Under the pieces are notes generated by a model. The model saw only the letters and a program-made list of their open reading frames with translations, had not been told where the DNA came from and did no database searches. Shown here piece after piece: positions 7,133 through 14,641 of a stretch of DNA of 64,000 nt; the stretch's first letter is position 1; every line of letters begins with the position of its first letter. The translations under genes were made by a program, and so were the position numbers. Source of the stretch: an uncultured Lachnospiraceae bacterium (GTDB taxonomy: Bacteria; Bacillota; Clostridia; Lachnospirales; Lachnospiraceae); the NCBI GenBank assembly GCA_947178125.1, contig CAMWXB010000002.1, positions 48,826 through 112,825 on the forward strand, read 5' to 3'.

Positions 7133-7951
7133 ATGCCGATCACAGCCGATTATCACTTACATTCTTCTTTTTCGGGAGATTCCGATACACCGATGGAGGA
7201 AATGGTCTTACAGGGAATCAGAACAGGTCTGGAGAAGATGTGCTTCACGGAACATCAGGACTTCGACTATCCCGTTTCGGCGGGAACGCCTGCCGGAACG
7301 TTCGATGTAAATCCTGACTCTTATCTTTATGAATTTCTGAAATGCCGGGAAAAATATGCGAATAAAATAACACTCGTTTTTGGCGTAGAACTCGGTCTGC
7401 AGCCATACCTCGCTAAAAAAAATGCCGCCTTTGCAAAAGCGCATGAATATGACTTCATCATCGCATCTTCCCATCTCTGCAATGGAAAAGACCCCTATTA
7501 TCCCGCTTTCTACGAGGGAAGAGCGCAGGAAGAAGCCTACCGCGAGTATTTTGAATCCATTCTGGAAAATCTGAAAAGTTTCAGCAATTTCGATGTTTAC
7601 GGCCATCTGGACTATGTTGTCCGCTATGGCCCGCAGAAAGACGACGGATATACTTATGAGCAATACCGTGATATCCTCGATAAGATTCTGGAAAAGCTGA
7701 TTCAGGACGGAAAAGGTATTGAACTCAACACCGGCGGACTGGCAAACGGTCTGCGGGAAGCCAATCCCTGCACAGCCATTCTCCGCCGCTATAAAGAACT
7801 CGGCGGTGAGATCATTACGGTCGGTTCCGATGCCCATAAGCCCGAACGCATCGCGGCTTATTTTGAACAGGCTGCCGAGATATTAACCGACTGTGGTTTC
7901 CGCTATTACAGCACGTTTGAAAGGCGGAACGTTTCCTTTCATAAGATATGA
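7133..7951 (+). CDS. PHP-type histidinol-phosphatase
   Basis: Predicted to dephosphorylate histidinol phosphate in histidine synthesis (HisJ/HisK type, metal-dependent PHP fold). It has 272 residues. The metal-binding DYHLHSSFSGDSDTPMEEM lies at 6-24 (His8, His10). Further motifs are CFTEHQDFD, FGVELGL, FIIASSH and a C-terminal GSDAHKPERI. The start at 7133 is fixed by AAGGAGA just upstream; the open frame extends 26 codons further back but through the promoter. No other his genes are nearby, so a broader PHP phosphoesterase role cannot be excluded. Its last 69 bases overlap a convergent gene. Confidence 0.88.
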   Translation: MPITADYHLHSSFSGDSDTPMEEMVLQGIRTGLEKMCFTEHQDFDYPVSAGTPAGTFDVNPDSYLYEFLKCREKYANKITLVFGVELGLQPYLAKKNAAFAKAHEYDFIIASSHLCNGKDPYYPAFYEGRAQEEAYREYFESILENLKSFSNFDVYGHLDYVVRYGPQKDDGYTYEQYRDILDKILEKLIQDGKGIELNTGGLANGLREANPCTAILRRYKELGGEIITVGSDAHKPERIAAYFEQAAEILTDCGFRYYSTFERRNVSFHKI

Positions 7952-8212
7952 GCCGTCAAAAAAATTAACGATGTCCTTTGCGTGAGGTACTTTTCTGAGA
8001 ATCGCAGTCTTGGCAGTACCGCGCTGACTGCTGTTGACACAGATGATAAACCTGCCTTCTTTGCCGGGAGCCGCCTTTTTGAATTTGATGAAAAAGGAGA
8101 CTCCCGCGCCGAAGAAGGCTTTTTTTACCTTTTCCTTTGTTTCCTTATCATAAACTTCGCATAACTCTATCTCATTATTTACTTTCACATGTGCATATTT
8201 TGATTCTACCAT
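7883..8212 (-). CDS. Hypothetical protein overlapping the convergent PHP gene
   Basis: A 109-residue, lysine-rich, mixed alpha/beta protein without a signal peptide or recognisable motif (ESKYAHVKVNNEIELCEVYD at the start). The second ATG (8212) is preferred because GGAGG precedes it by 7 bases, while the first (8218) is one base from that site. Its 3' end runs 69 bases into the end of the PHP phosphatase gene on the opposite strand. The good ribosome site supports a real gene. It lies 126 bases downstream of mnmA in the same direction. Function unknown. Confidence 0.6.
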   Translation of the reverse strand: MVESKYAHVKVNNEIELCEVYDKETKEKVKKAFFGAGVSFFIKFKKAAPGKEGRFIICVNSSQRGTAKTAILRKVPHAKDIVNFFDGSYLMKGNVPPFKRAVIAETTVG

Positions 8213-8337
8213 TTTCATGCCTCCGTTCTTTCCCCTTTATCCCCCTGTTATATTATGTTCCTAGCATAAAGTGTATCACAGAAGCTGTGAAAATATCGTG
8301 AAGGAAAACAGTAGATTTTCTTAAAATTTTCTTACTT

Positions 8338-9435
8338 TTATTTCCGGGTATCCCCATTCCTCATAATGGTACCGCCGCCGAGCACATATCCCTTTTCATA
8401 AAAAACGACCGCCTGCCCCGGCGTAATCGCTCTGACAGGCCTGTGGAAACTGCATTTTATCCTGTCCTCCCCTGCCTTTTCGATCATACATCTCTCCCCC
8501 GGATGCGCGTATCGTATTTTGGCTAGCACCTCCCTTTGTCCGGTCAAGTCTTCCATTCCCATAAAATTCAGTTCGCTGCACAGCAGTGTATCACCGAAAA
8601 CATCCTCCGCTTCGCCGATGACGACCTCATCGCTTTCCGGCCGGATTTCGGTCACAAAAACGGGATGCCCCATCGCGAGGTTCAGACCCTTGCGCTGCCC
8701 GACCGTGTAATGGGTAATGCCGAGATGTTCTCCCAATACGACGCCTTCTTTTGTTACATACTTTCCTTTTCCCGGTACCCGGCCTGCCGCCTCCCGGTCG
8801 ATAAATGCCGCATAATCGTTATCGGGAATAAAACAGATTTCCTGACTGTCCGGCTTATGAGCGACCGGAAGCCCCTCCCTTTCAGCAATCTTCCTGATTT
8901 CTTCTTTTGTATGATCTCCCACCGGCATCAGCGTATGAGCCAGCTGGTACTGGGTCAGACCGTACAGTGCATAAGTCTGGTCTTTCGCGGCTGTCTCCGC
9001 ATTTCCGACAGCATATCTTCCGTTCGGGAGCTTTATGATTCTGGCATAATGCCCGGTAGCGATATAATCCGCTCCGATTTCCATGCTTCTCTGTAAAAGG
9101 GATTCCCATTTCACATAACGGTTGCAGGCAATGCAGGGATTAGGCGTACAGCCTTTCAGATAGGCCTCCGTAAAATAATCTATGACCTTCTCCTGAAACT
9201 CCTTTTTAAAATTCATCACATAGTGCGGAATCTGAAGTACCTGTGCCACCTGCCTTGCATCTTCCACAGCAGATAAACCACAGCATCCGCCGTTTTCCGC
9301 CTGCACTGCGGCCTCTTCATCCTGCCAGATCTGCATGGTGACACCGATGACATCATAGCCCTGTTCTTTTAAAAGATAAGCTGCTACCGAAGAATCCACC
9401 CCGCCTGACATCCCTACGACTACTTTCTCTTTCAT
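8338..9435 (-). CDS. mnmA: tRNA-uridine 2-sulfurtransferase
   Basis: Thiolates uridine 34 of Lys, Glu and Gln tRNAs, using ATP and a sulfur relay. It has 365 residues. The PP-loop SGGVDSS is at 10-16. Catalytic cysteines are within TPNPCIACNRYVKW (Cys101, Cys104) and in SQEICFIPDN (Cys201). GHYARI and the C-terminal domain TVGQRKGL with the closing beta barrel are present. It is transcribed divergently from the flippase gene; no cysteine desulfurase gene is adjacent. Confidence 0.97.
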   Translation of the reverse strand: MKEKVVVGMSGGVDSSVAAYLLKEQGYDVIGVTMQIWQDEEAAVQAENGGCCGLSAVEDARQVAQVLQIPHYVMNFKKEFQEKVIDYFTEAYLKGCTPNPCIACNRYVKWESLLQRSMEIGADYIATGHYARIIKLPNGRYAVGNAETAAKDQTYALYGLTQYQLAHTLMPVGDHTKEEIRKIAEREGLPVAHKPDSQEICFIPDNDYAAFIDREAAGRVPGKGKYVTKEGVVLGEHLGITHYTVGQRKGLNLAMGHPVFVTEIRPESDEVVIGEAEDVFGDTLLCSELNFMGMEDLTGQREVLAKIRYAHPGERCMIEKAGEDRIKCSFHRPVRAITPGQAVVFYEKGYVLGGGTIMRNGDTRK

Positions 9436-9536
9436 ATTCTGTTACCTCTCCTGCATACTATAAAATAATAATGAACCTCTCCACAGGTATACTGTAAAAA
9501 ATTTTTCGCAGTCTGTGAGAAAGGCATGGTATTTAT

Positions 9537-10898
9537 ATGAAGCGCAAAAATCCCCTGTTGATCGGAACCGCTATTTTGACCGTCACCGGATTACTCAGCC
9601 GTTTTATCGGCTTCTTCTATCGTATTTTCCTGTCAAAAGTATTTGGCGCGGAAGGCATGGGCATCTACCAGCTCATCTCCCCGGTACTGGCGCTTTCTTT
9701 TTCCCTGACCGTATCGGGTATGCAGACAGCTATTTCCAAATATGTAGCGAGCGAGACTACGACTCATGACTACAAGACCTCATTCCGTACCCTGTGGACC
9801 GGCTTTCTTTTGTCGATGGCTCTTTCCTTCGGCTGCATGGCCTATATCTACAAATATTCTGACTGGATCGCCGTTTCCTTTCTGTTAGAAGCGCGGACTG
9901 CGCCGCTGCTGCGCATTATCTCGCTGTCGATTCCGATGGCAACCGTGCATTCCTGTATCAACGGCTATTTTTACGGCATCAAAAAGACCGCGGTCCCTGC
10001 TCTGACACAGCTGTCGGAGCAGATTGTGAGGGTTGGCTCCGTCTACCTGATCTATTACCTGTGTGCCAGACAGAACATGGCGCCTACCATCAACTTTGCA
10101 GTCGTCGGCCTCGTCATCGGAGAAGGCGCTTCCATGATTGTTTCCATTGTCGCCATCATCAGCCGTTCTTTTCAGGTATTCGACGACGCCTCCCGCCTGC
10201 GTGTGTCACCGCCCTGCGGATATCAGCTCCGCTCTTATGGCCAGATTGCGGAAAACCTCCTGCGCCTTGCCGTTCCGCTGTCGGCAAACCGCATTATTAT
10301 CAATATCCTGCAGAGCATCGAGGCAATTTATATACCCAATAAGCTGATGGCTTACGGACTGAATAATGCAGATGCCCTGGGTGTTTATGGTGTCCTGACC
10401 GGTATGAGTATGCCGCTCATCCTGTTTCCATCCGCCATCACCAATTCTATCTCTGTCCTGCTTCTGCCAATCGTTTCAGAAGCGGATGCCAGCGGCAACC
10501 AGAGTGCTGTTACGAGAGCGATATGGAAATCGATCAAATACTGTCTTCTGCTCGGCTTTGGCTGTACTGCAGCATTCCTTTTGTTCGGCCGGCTCGCCGG
10601 AAAGCTCCTTTTTAACAGCGAACTCGCCGGAAGTTTCATTCTGACGCTCAGTTTCATCTGCCCTTTCCTGTATATTGCCAGTACCCTGAACAGCATCCTG
10701 AATGGACTGGGAAAAACCGCACTCACATTTTTCTACAGCATTTTAAGCCTGCTCGTCCGCCTGCTGTTCGTTTTCTACGCCATCCCCGTCTACGGCATCA
10801 AAGGCTATCTATGGGGTATGCTCGCAAGCCAGATAGTACAGACTCTCCTCTGCACCTTCTCTTCCCTGCGCGTCTGTAAGCGGAATCAGACCGCATAA
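9537..10898 (+). CDS. SpoVB/MurJ-like polysaccharide flippase
   Basis: A 453-residue polytopic membrane protein of the MOP superfamily with about 12-14 hydrophobic helices. The conserved N-terminus RNPLLIGTAILTVTGLLSRF is followed by FGAEGMGIYQL and a later SILNGLGKTALTF. Relatives move lipid-linked oligosaccharides across the membrane; spore-formers carry SpoVB for cortex synthesis and YtgP/MurJ for vegetative wall synthesis, and which this is cannot be decided. GAAAGG lies 14 bases before the ATG in an AAAGGCATGGT context that also gives a four-codon mini-frame overlapping the start (ATGA). A hairpin terminator follows. Confidence 0.88.
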   Translation: MKRKNPLLIGTAILTVTGLLSRFIGFFYRIFLSKVFGAEGMGIYQLISPVLALSFSLTVSGMQTAISKYVASETTTHDYKTSFRTLWTGFLLSMALSFGCMAYIYKYSDWIAVSFLLEARTAPLLRIISLSIPMATVHSCINGYFYGIKKTAVPALTQLSEQIVRVGSVYLIYYLCARQNMAPTINFAVVGLVIGEGASMIVSIVAIISRSFQVFDDASRLRVSPPCGYQLRSYGQIAENLLRLAVPLSANRIIINILQSIEAIYIPNKLMAYGLNNADALGVYGVLTGMSMPLILFPSAITNSISVLLLPIVSEADASGNQSAVTRAIWKSIKYCLLLGFGCTAAFLLFGRLAGKLLFNSELAGSFILTLSFICPFLYIASTLNSILNGLGKTALTFFYSILSLLVRLLFVFYAIPVYGIKGYLWGMLASQIVQTLLCTFSSLRVCKRNQTA

Positions 10899-10927
10899 AG
10901 CGCATATTCGCGCTTGCGGTTCTTCTT
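10890..10927 (+). terminator. Terminator of the flippase gene
   Basis: ACCGCA (10890-10895) pairs with TGCGGT (10915-10920) and GCGC (10900-10903) with GCGC (10910-10913), overlapping the stop codon and followed by TTCTTCT. Confidence 0.6.
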
Positions 10928-10973
10928 CTAATATACTATAATATACATGTTTTCGCCAGAAAAACGAAAAATG

Positions 10974-11162
10974 AAATGCGGCAGCGTTACCTCCGGCCGG
11001 GCAGGATATCGTTCCCTTGGAGGCACGCTCTCGCTCCACGAAAACCAGTAGCGGTACTAAGTTCAAAAGCCGCAAAGCGTCTTTTTCACTAACTACCGAC
11101 GGTTTTCCAGGGCCTCCGCAGGAACGATATCCTGCCCGGCCGGAGGTAACGCTGCCGCATTT
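10974..11162 (+). repeat. Palindromic element, copy B (42-bp perfect arms, shared core)
   Basis: Arms at 10974-11015 and 11121-11162 are perfect inverted repeats of 42 bp (outer end AAATGCGGCAGCGTTACC). The core matches copy A: GCACGCTCTCGCTCCACG, GTAGCGGTACTAAGTTCAAA, CCGCAAAGCG, TTTTTCACTAA, CTACCGACGG, then GGGCCTCCGCAGGAAC at the right junction. It lies in the tandem gap between the flippase and the DAHP synthase gene, 35 bases before the latter's start, so any transcript of aroF initiated upstream must cross it. Confidence 0.9.
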
Positions 11163-11197
11163 AAATCTACAGACAAAAGAAGGGAGTCTGAATATAT

Positions 11198-12226
11198 ATG
11201 TCATTTCAATTTATCAGTCATCTTCCGACACCGGATGAAATAAGAAGTCAATTTCCGGTTCCGGTACATCTTGCCGAACTGAAAAAGGAACGGGATAAGG
11301 AAATCAGCGATGTACTCACCGGAAAAAGCAACAAATTTCTGGTCATCATCGGTCCCTGCTCCGCCGATAACGAGGACGCCGTATGCGATTACATCGGCCG
11401 GCTCTCCAAAGTCAATGAAAAAGTAAAAGACAAGCTGATCCTGATTCCGAGAATCTACACGAACAAGCCGCGGACGACCGGAGAAGGATATAAAGGCATC
11501 GTCAGCCAGCCCGACCCGGAGAAAAAACCGGATTTTACCGCAGGGTTGATTGCCATGCGTAAAATGCACATACGCGCTATGGAAGAATCCGGTTTAACAG
11601 CTGCGGATGAAATGCTCTATCCCGATAACTGGGGATATGTGGAAGATATCCTCTCCTATGTTGCCATCGGCGCACGTTCGGTAGAGGACCAACAGCACCG
11701 TATGACCGTAAGCGGTTTTGATGTTGCCAGCGGTATGAAAAATCCGACCAGCGGCACGCTTTCCGTCATGCTGAACTCCGTCTATGCGGCACAGCATCCT
11801 CATTCCTTCATTTACCGCGGTTATGAGGTAAAAACAAGCGGCAATCCGCTGGCCCATACAGTACTGCGCGGTGCGGTCAACAAACACGGGCAAAGCCTTC
11901 CCAACTATCACTATGAAGACCTTGTCAGACTGCTCACCCTGTATCAGGAGCAGGATCTTGTCAATCCAGCCTGCATCATCGATTCCAATCACAGCAATTC
12001 CAACAAGGAATACGCACAGCAGATCAGGATTGTCAAAGAAGTGCTGCACAGCCGGAAATTGAGTCCCGATATCCACAAACTCGTAAAAGGCGTCATGGTC
12101 GAAAGCTATCTGGAAGAAGGCTGTCAGAAGATCGGCGGCGGTGTTTACGGCAAATCCATCACCGACCCCTGTCTCGGCTGGGCCGACTCCGAAAAACTGA
12201 TCTACGATATCGCCGAACTATGCTAA
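11198..12226 (+). CDS. DAHP synthase, class I (shikimate pathway entry)
   Basis: Condenses phosphoenolpyruvate and erythrose 4-phosphate to 3-deoxy-7-phosphoheptulonate, the first step of aromatic amino acid synthesis. It has 342 residues, of the AroF/G/H type. Motifs are VIIGPCSADNEDAV near residue 50, PRIYTNKPRTTGEGYKG, the substrate-binding IGARSVEDQQHR, KNPTSGTLSVMLN, RGYEVKTSGNPLAHTVLRG and the metal-binding DSNHSNSNK. GAAGGGAG lies upstream of the ATG. It is a single gene between palindromic element B and a terminator shared with xerD. Which aromatic amino acid inhibits it cannot be read from the sequence. Confidence 0.95.
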   Translation: MSFQFISHLPTPDEIRSQFPVPVHLAELKKERDKEISDVLTGKSNKFLVIIGPCSADNEDAVCDYIGRLSKVNEKVKDKLILIPRIYTNKPRTTGEGYKGIVSQPDPEKKPDFTAGLIAMRKMHIRAMEESGLTAADEMLYPDNWGYVEDILSYVAIGARSVEDQQHRMTVSGFDVASGMKNPTSGTLSVMLNSVYAAQHPHSFIYRGYEVKTSGNPLAHTVLRGAVNKHGQSLPNYHYEDLVRLLTLYQEQDLVNPACIIDSNHSNSNKEYAQQIRIVKEVLHSRKLSPDIHKLVKGVMVESYLEEGCQKIGGGVYGKSITDPCLGWADSEKLIYDIAELC

Positions 12227-12262
12227 TTCCAGCAGTGTATAACGATAGTTATTTATCAAATC

Positions 12263-12291
12263 AAAAGGCTCATCCTCTTGGATGGGCCTTT
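12263..12291. terminator. Terminator between the DAHP synthase gene and xerD
   Basis: AAAAGGCTCATCC (12263-12275), loop TCTT, GGATGGGCCTTT (12280-12291), with one G-T wobble. It spans the xerD stop codon (12270-12272) and can act for both convergent genes. Confidence 0.75.
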
Positions 12292-13151
12292 ACATATACT
12301 TCTCTGATGTGGTTGTGGTTCAAATGGGCATAAATCTGGGTTGTCGAAATATCCGAATGCCCCAGCATTTCCTGTACGCTTTTTAAATCGGCCCCGTTCT
12401 CCACAAGATGCGCGGCAAACGAATGACGCAGCGTATGCGGTGTAATATCCGCTTTTATATCCGCCTTCTGGGCATAGTACTTGATCAACTTCCAAAATCC
12501 CTGTCTGCTCATAGGCTGGCCGGAGCAGTTCGCAAATAAAATGTCCGACTTCTTATCCTCTATCATGGAATCCCTGACCCCGTCAAGATATCTGTCCAGC
12601 GCTTTTTTCGCCGCACCGCCAAACGGGATGATTCGCTCTTTTCCCGCATGGCAGATTAAAAAATTCATCTGCAGATTGATATCCGAAATTTTTAATGTGA
12701 TCAGCTCGGATACGCGGATTCCTGTCGCATATAAAAGTTCCAGCATCGCCTTATCCCGAATCTCTTTGGGAGAATCGCCGTTTGGCTGTTCCAAAAGCCG
12801 CACCACCTCTTCGGGCGACATCACTTCCGGCATCTTCTTCTCTATTTTGGGTGCCTTCAGATTCCCGGATACATCCTTTTTCACGATTCCCTCGCGTAAT
12901 AAAAAATGATAGAAAGCCTTGATGGATGCAACATTTCTGGATATTGTGGCCGTTGCGAAATGATTATCCTCCAGGTATTGTATATACCCGTCCAAAGCTT
13001 CTTCCGTCACATCTTCGACATTCTGAATACCTTTTTGCACCATAAAGTGCTCCATTTTCTCCAAATCCCTTTTATATGACATCTCCGTATTGTTTGAAGT
13101 TTTCTTTATGTTATGTAAATAAGATATAAATGCCGTAATTTCTTTTTCCAT
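12270..13151 (-). CDS. xerD: Site-specific tyrosine recombinase XerD
   Basis: Resolves chromosome dimers at dif. It has 293 residues. An N-terminal SAM-like core-binding domain spans about 1-90, and the catalytic domain follows with the full tyrosine recombinase set: Arg146 in ATGIRVSEL, Lys171, His239/Arg242 in PHTLRHSFAAHL, His265 in LGHSDIST and nucleophile Tyr274 in TQIYAHLN. Its position downstream of spoIIM and a NUDIX gene follows the nudF-spoIIM-xerD order known from B. subtilis, which separates it from phage or transposon integrases. It has its own promoter. Confidence 0.95.
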   Translation of the reverse strand: MEKEITAFISYLHNIKKTSNNTEMSYKRDLEKMEHFMVQKGIQNVEDVTEEALDGYIQYLEDNHFATATISRNVASIKAFYHFLLREGIVKKDVSGNLKAPKIEKKMPEVMSPEEVVRLLEQPNGDSPKEIRDKAMLELLYATGIRVSELITLKISDINLQMNFLICHAGKERIIPFGGAAKKALDRYLDGVRDSMIEDKKSDILFANCSGQPMSRQGFWKLIKYYAQKADIKADITPHTLRHSFAAHLVENGADLKSVQEMLGHSDISTTQIYAHLNHNHIREVYVKAHPRG

Positions 13152-13208
13152 GAATCCGGAAGCCTTTCCCCTCTGGTTTTATGTTAATGAAACCAATGTC
13201 CTTTTAAC

Positions 13209-13237
13209 ATTATAAGCAGAATTTTTCAGAAAAGCAA
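13209..13237 (-). promoter_or_regulatory. Promoter of xerD
   Basis: Minus strand TTGCTT (13237-13232), 17 bases, TATAAT (13214-13209), 58 bases before the xerD start. The rest of the 13152-13348 gap is AT-rich and shows only a short GCCGA/TCGGGC hairpin. Confidence 0.65.
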
Positions 13238-13348
13238 ATGGATTTTTTGCCGATTTTTCGGGCATTTCCGTCTCTTTTACGCATAAGTACAACATATCGT
13301 CCGACTATATTTTATGTCTACTATATATTGAGAAATTATTAAAAAATA

Positions 13349-13954
13349 TTAAAAAATTTTTAAGAAAAATTGTAAAATCTTTGGATTTACATAACTTTCG
13401 ATGAGACACCCGAGAATAACGATCATAAGGATTCCCGCAAGCTTTATTCCCTTCGTGAGCATGAATTGCTTTCCAATCAGGTAACGCCCTTCCAGCCCGT
13501 CAATTTTTCCGTAAAGGCTCCTATTGCAATCCAGTCCCCATCGAAACAGCAAAAAATACCCCGGTATCAGCAGCAGGCCCTGTGGAAAAATGCTCGCCGC
13601 CATGAAAAAAAGACCTCTGATACCATAGCGGATAACTGCTATCGAGAGGATACAGCCCGCGCTGGCCCCCAGATAGCAGACATATCCGCATACAATCGGA
13701 AGTCCTATCATTGTAGATGCAAGCATACTGATGATCAGTATGGTAGAAATTCTGCTTCGAACAATATAGCCGAACAGATAATTTCCGTCAAATTCGCTGT
13801 TCTGCAGCTGCTTTATCATCGCAGCATTTAAAAGACCGTCTTCTTTCACCCAGACATCGTGTCTGATATTCACCAGTAAGATTCCGAGGAAAAGACCTGT
13901 CATGAACAAATACAGCAGATAATAACCACTCTTATTCATTTGTCGTGTTATCAT
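13349..13954 (-). CDS. spoIIM: Stage II sporulation protein M
   Basis: Membrane component of the SpoIID-SpoIIP-SpoIIM machinery that thins septal peptidoglycan and drives engulfment of the forespore. About 201 residues with five or six hydrophobic helices. The family signature is visible in LFMTGLFLGILLVN near the N-terminus and in FPQGLLLIPGYFLLFRWGL. The start at 13954 (MITRQMNKSGYY) has AAGAAGG 7 bases upstream; an upstream in-frame ATG at 14011 lies in the promoter. A sigma-E-like promoter precedes it, consistent with mother-cell expression. Confidence 0.92.
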   Translation of the reverse strand: MITRQMNKSGYYLLYLFMTGLFLGILLVNIRHDVWVKEDGLLNAAMIKQLQNSEFDGNYLFGYIVRSRISTILIISMLASTMIGLPIVCGYVCYLGASAGCILSIAVIRYGIRGLFFMAASIFPQGLLLIPGYFLLFRWGLDCNRSLYGKIDGLEGRYLIGKQFMLTKGIKLAGILMIVILGCLIESYVNPKILQFFLKIF

Positions 13955-13980
13955 ATATACGCCTTCTTTCCAACTAACTA

Positions 13981-14009
13981 AATATATGATGGTCAAAACG
14001 TATATATAC
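13981..14009 (-). promoter_or_regulatory. Sigma-E-like promoter of spoIIM
   Basis: Minus strand GTATATA (14009-14003), 14 bases, CATATATT (13988-13981). Spacing and both boxes fit the sigma-E pattern of ATA-type -35 and CATAnAnT -10, and the -10 is identical to that of the spoIIIA promoter at 54018. Confidence 0.6.
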
Positions 14010-14025
14010 ACGGTAAAAATTTATT

Positions 14026-14063
14026 CCTGCAGGCAATGCGTCAAGTACCGTACCTGCAGCAGG
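14026..14063 (-). other. Hairpin after the NUDIX gene
   Basis: CCTGCAGG (14026-14033) and CCTGCAG plus CAGG (14053-14063) form an imperfect hairpin. On the minus strand GAATAAATTTTT follows, so it may be a weak terminator. The 3' side GACGCATTGCC resembles GACGTATTGCC in the hairpin at 19905-19950. Confidence 0.5.
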
Positions 14064-14079
14064 CCCTTTAACTTCGGGA

Positions 14080-14616
14080 CTACTTACAGTATTTATTCTT
14101 ATAGGCCATCAAAGCAGCTACGGTCTTGCCATCCTGAATTTTACAATCGTAGACCATCTGCGCCAGTTCTTCGATATCATATGCCTCCACATTGATAAAT
14201 TCGTCCTCATCCAGATGCTGCCTGCTCGGCTGCAAATCGGTCGCTACATAGACATCTATCTTTTCATTGCAAAAAGCTACCGTTGTCCGAATCGTCATCA
14301 GCAGTTCCAGCTTACCGGCCTTATAGCCTGTCTCCTCTTCCAGTTCCCTTACCGCTGCCACATCCGTCGGCTCCTCTGTGCTTTCCAGCCCGCCCGCAGG
14401 TATTTCCAATGTCTCTCTATCCAACGCATTGCGGTACTGCCTTACCATCAGGAGCTTCCCTTCCGCATTGACCGCTACGACAGCAGCCGCGCCTTTATGG
14501 CCGATAAAATCCCATTTTACAATATTCCCGTTTGGAACCTTGACCGTATCCTGATAATAATCAATGATTGCCCCTTTATGAATCAAGGTTCTTTCCAGGC
14601 GTTCAAATTTTTCCAT
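14080..14616 (-). CDS. nudF: NUDIX hydrolase, ADP-ribose pyrophosphatase type
   Basis: Probably hydrolyses ADP-ribose to AMP and ribose 5-phosphate. 178 residues. The Nudix box GGLESTEEPTDVAAVRELEE-ETG spans about 75-97 with the required RE and EExG residues, and an upstream beta strand with WDFIGHKGAAAVVAV matches the ADP-ribose pyrophosphatase subfamily. The start at 14616 (MEKFERLE) has GAGAGG 8 bases upstream; the frame stays open to 14658, which overlaps the end of the aminotransferase gene. The NUDIX-spoIIM-xerD order matches other spore-formers, which supports the nudF assignment. Confidence 0.9.
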   Translation of the reverse strand: MEKFERLERTLIHKGAIIDYYQDTVKVPNGNIVKWDFIGHKGAAAVVAVNAEGKLLMVRQYRNALDRETLEIPAGGLESTEEPTDVAAVRELEEETGYKAGKLELLMTIRTTVAFCNEKIDVYVATDLQPSRQHLDEDEFINVEAYDIEELAQMVYDCKIQDGKTVAALMAYKNKYCK

Positions 14617-14641
14617 ACAAATAACCTCTCTCAATTTCTGT

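Noticed and set aside
10809..11204. Open frame of 131 codons on the minus strand across palindrome B
   Set aside because: It consists of the palindrome and the antisense of the flippase end; no ribosome site, no protein-like composition.
12270..13151. Tyrosine recombinase as sign of an integrated element
   Set aside because: Length, motifs and the NUDIX-spoIIM-xerD order identify the housekeeping XerD; no attachment repeats or cargo genes are nearby.
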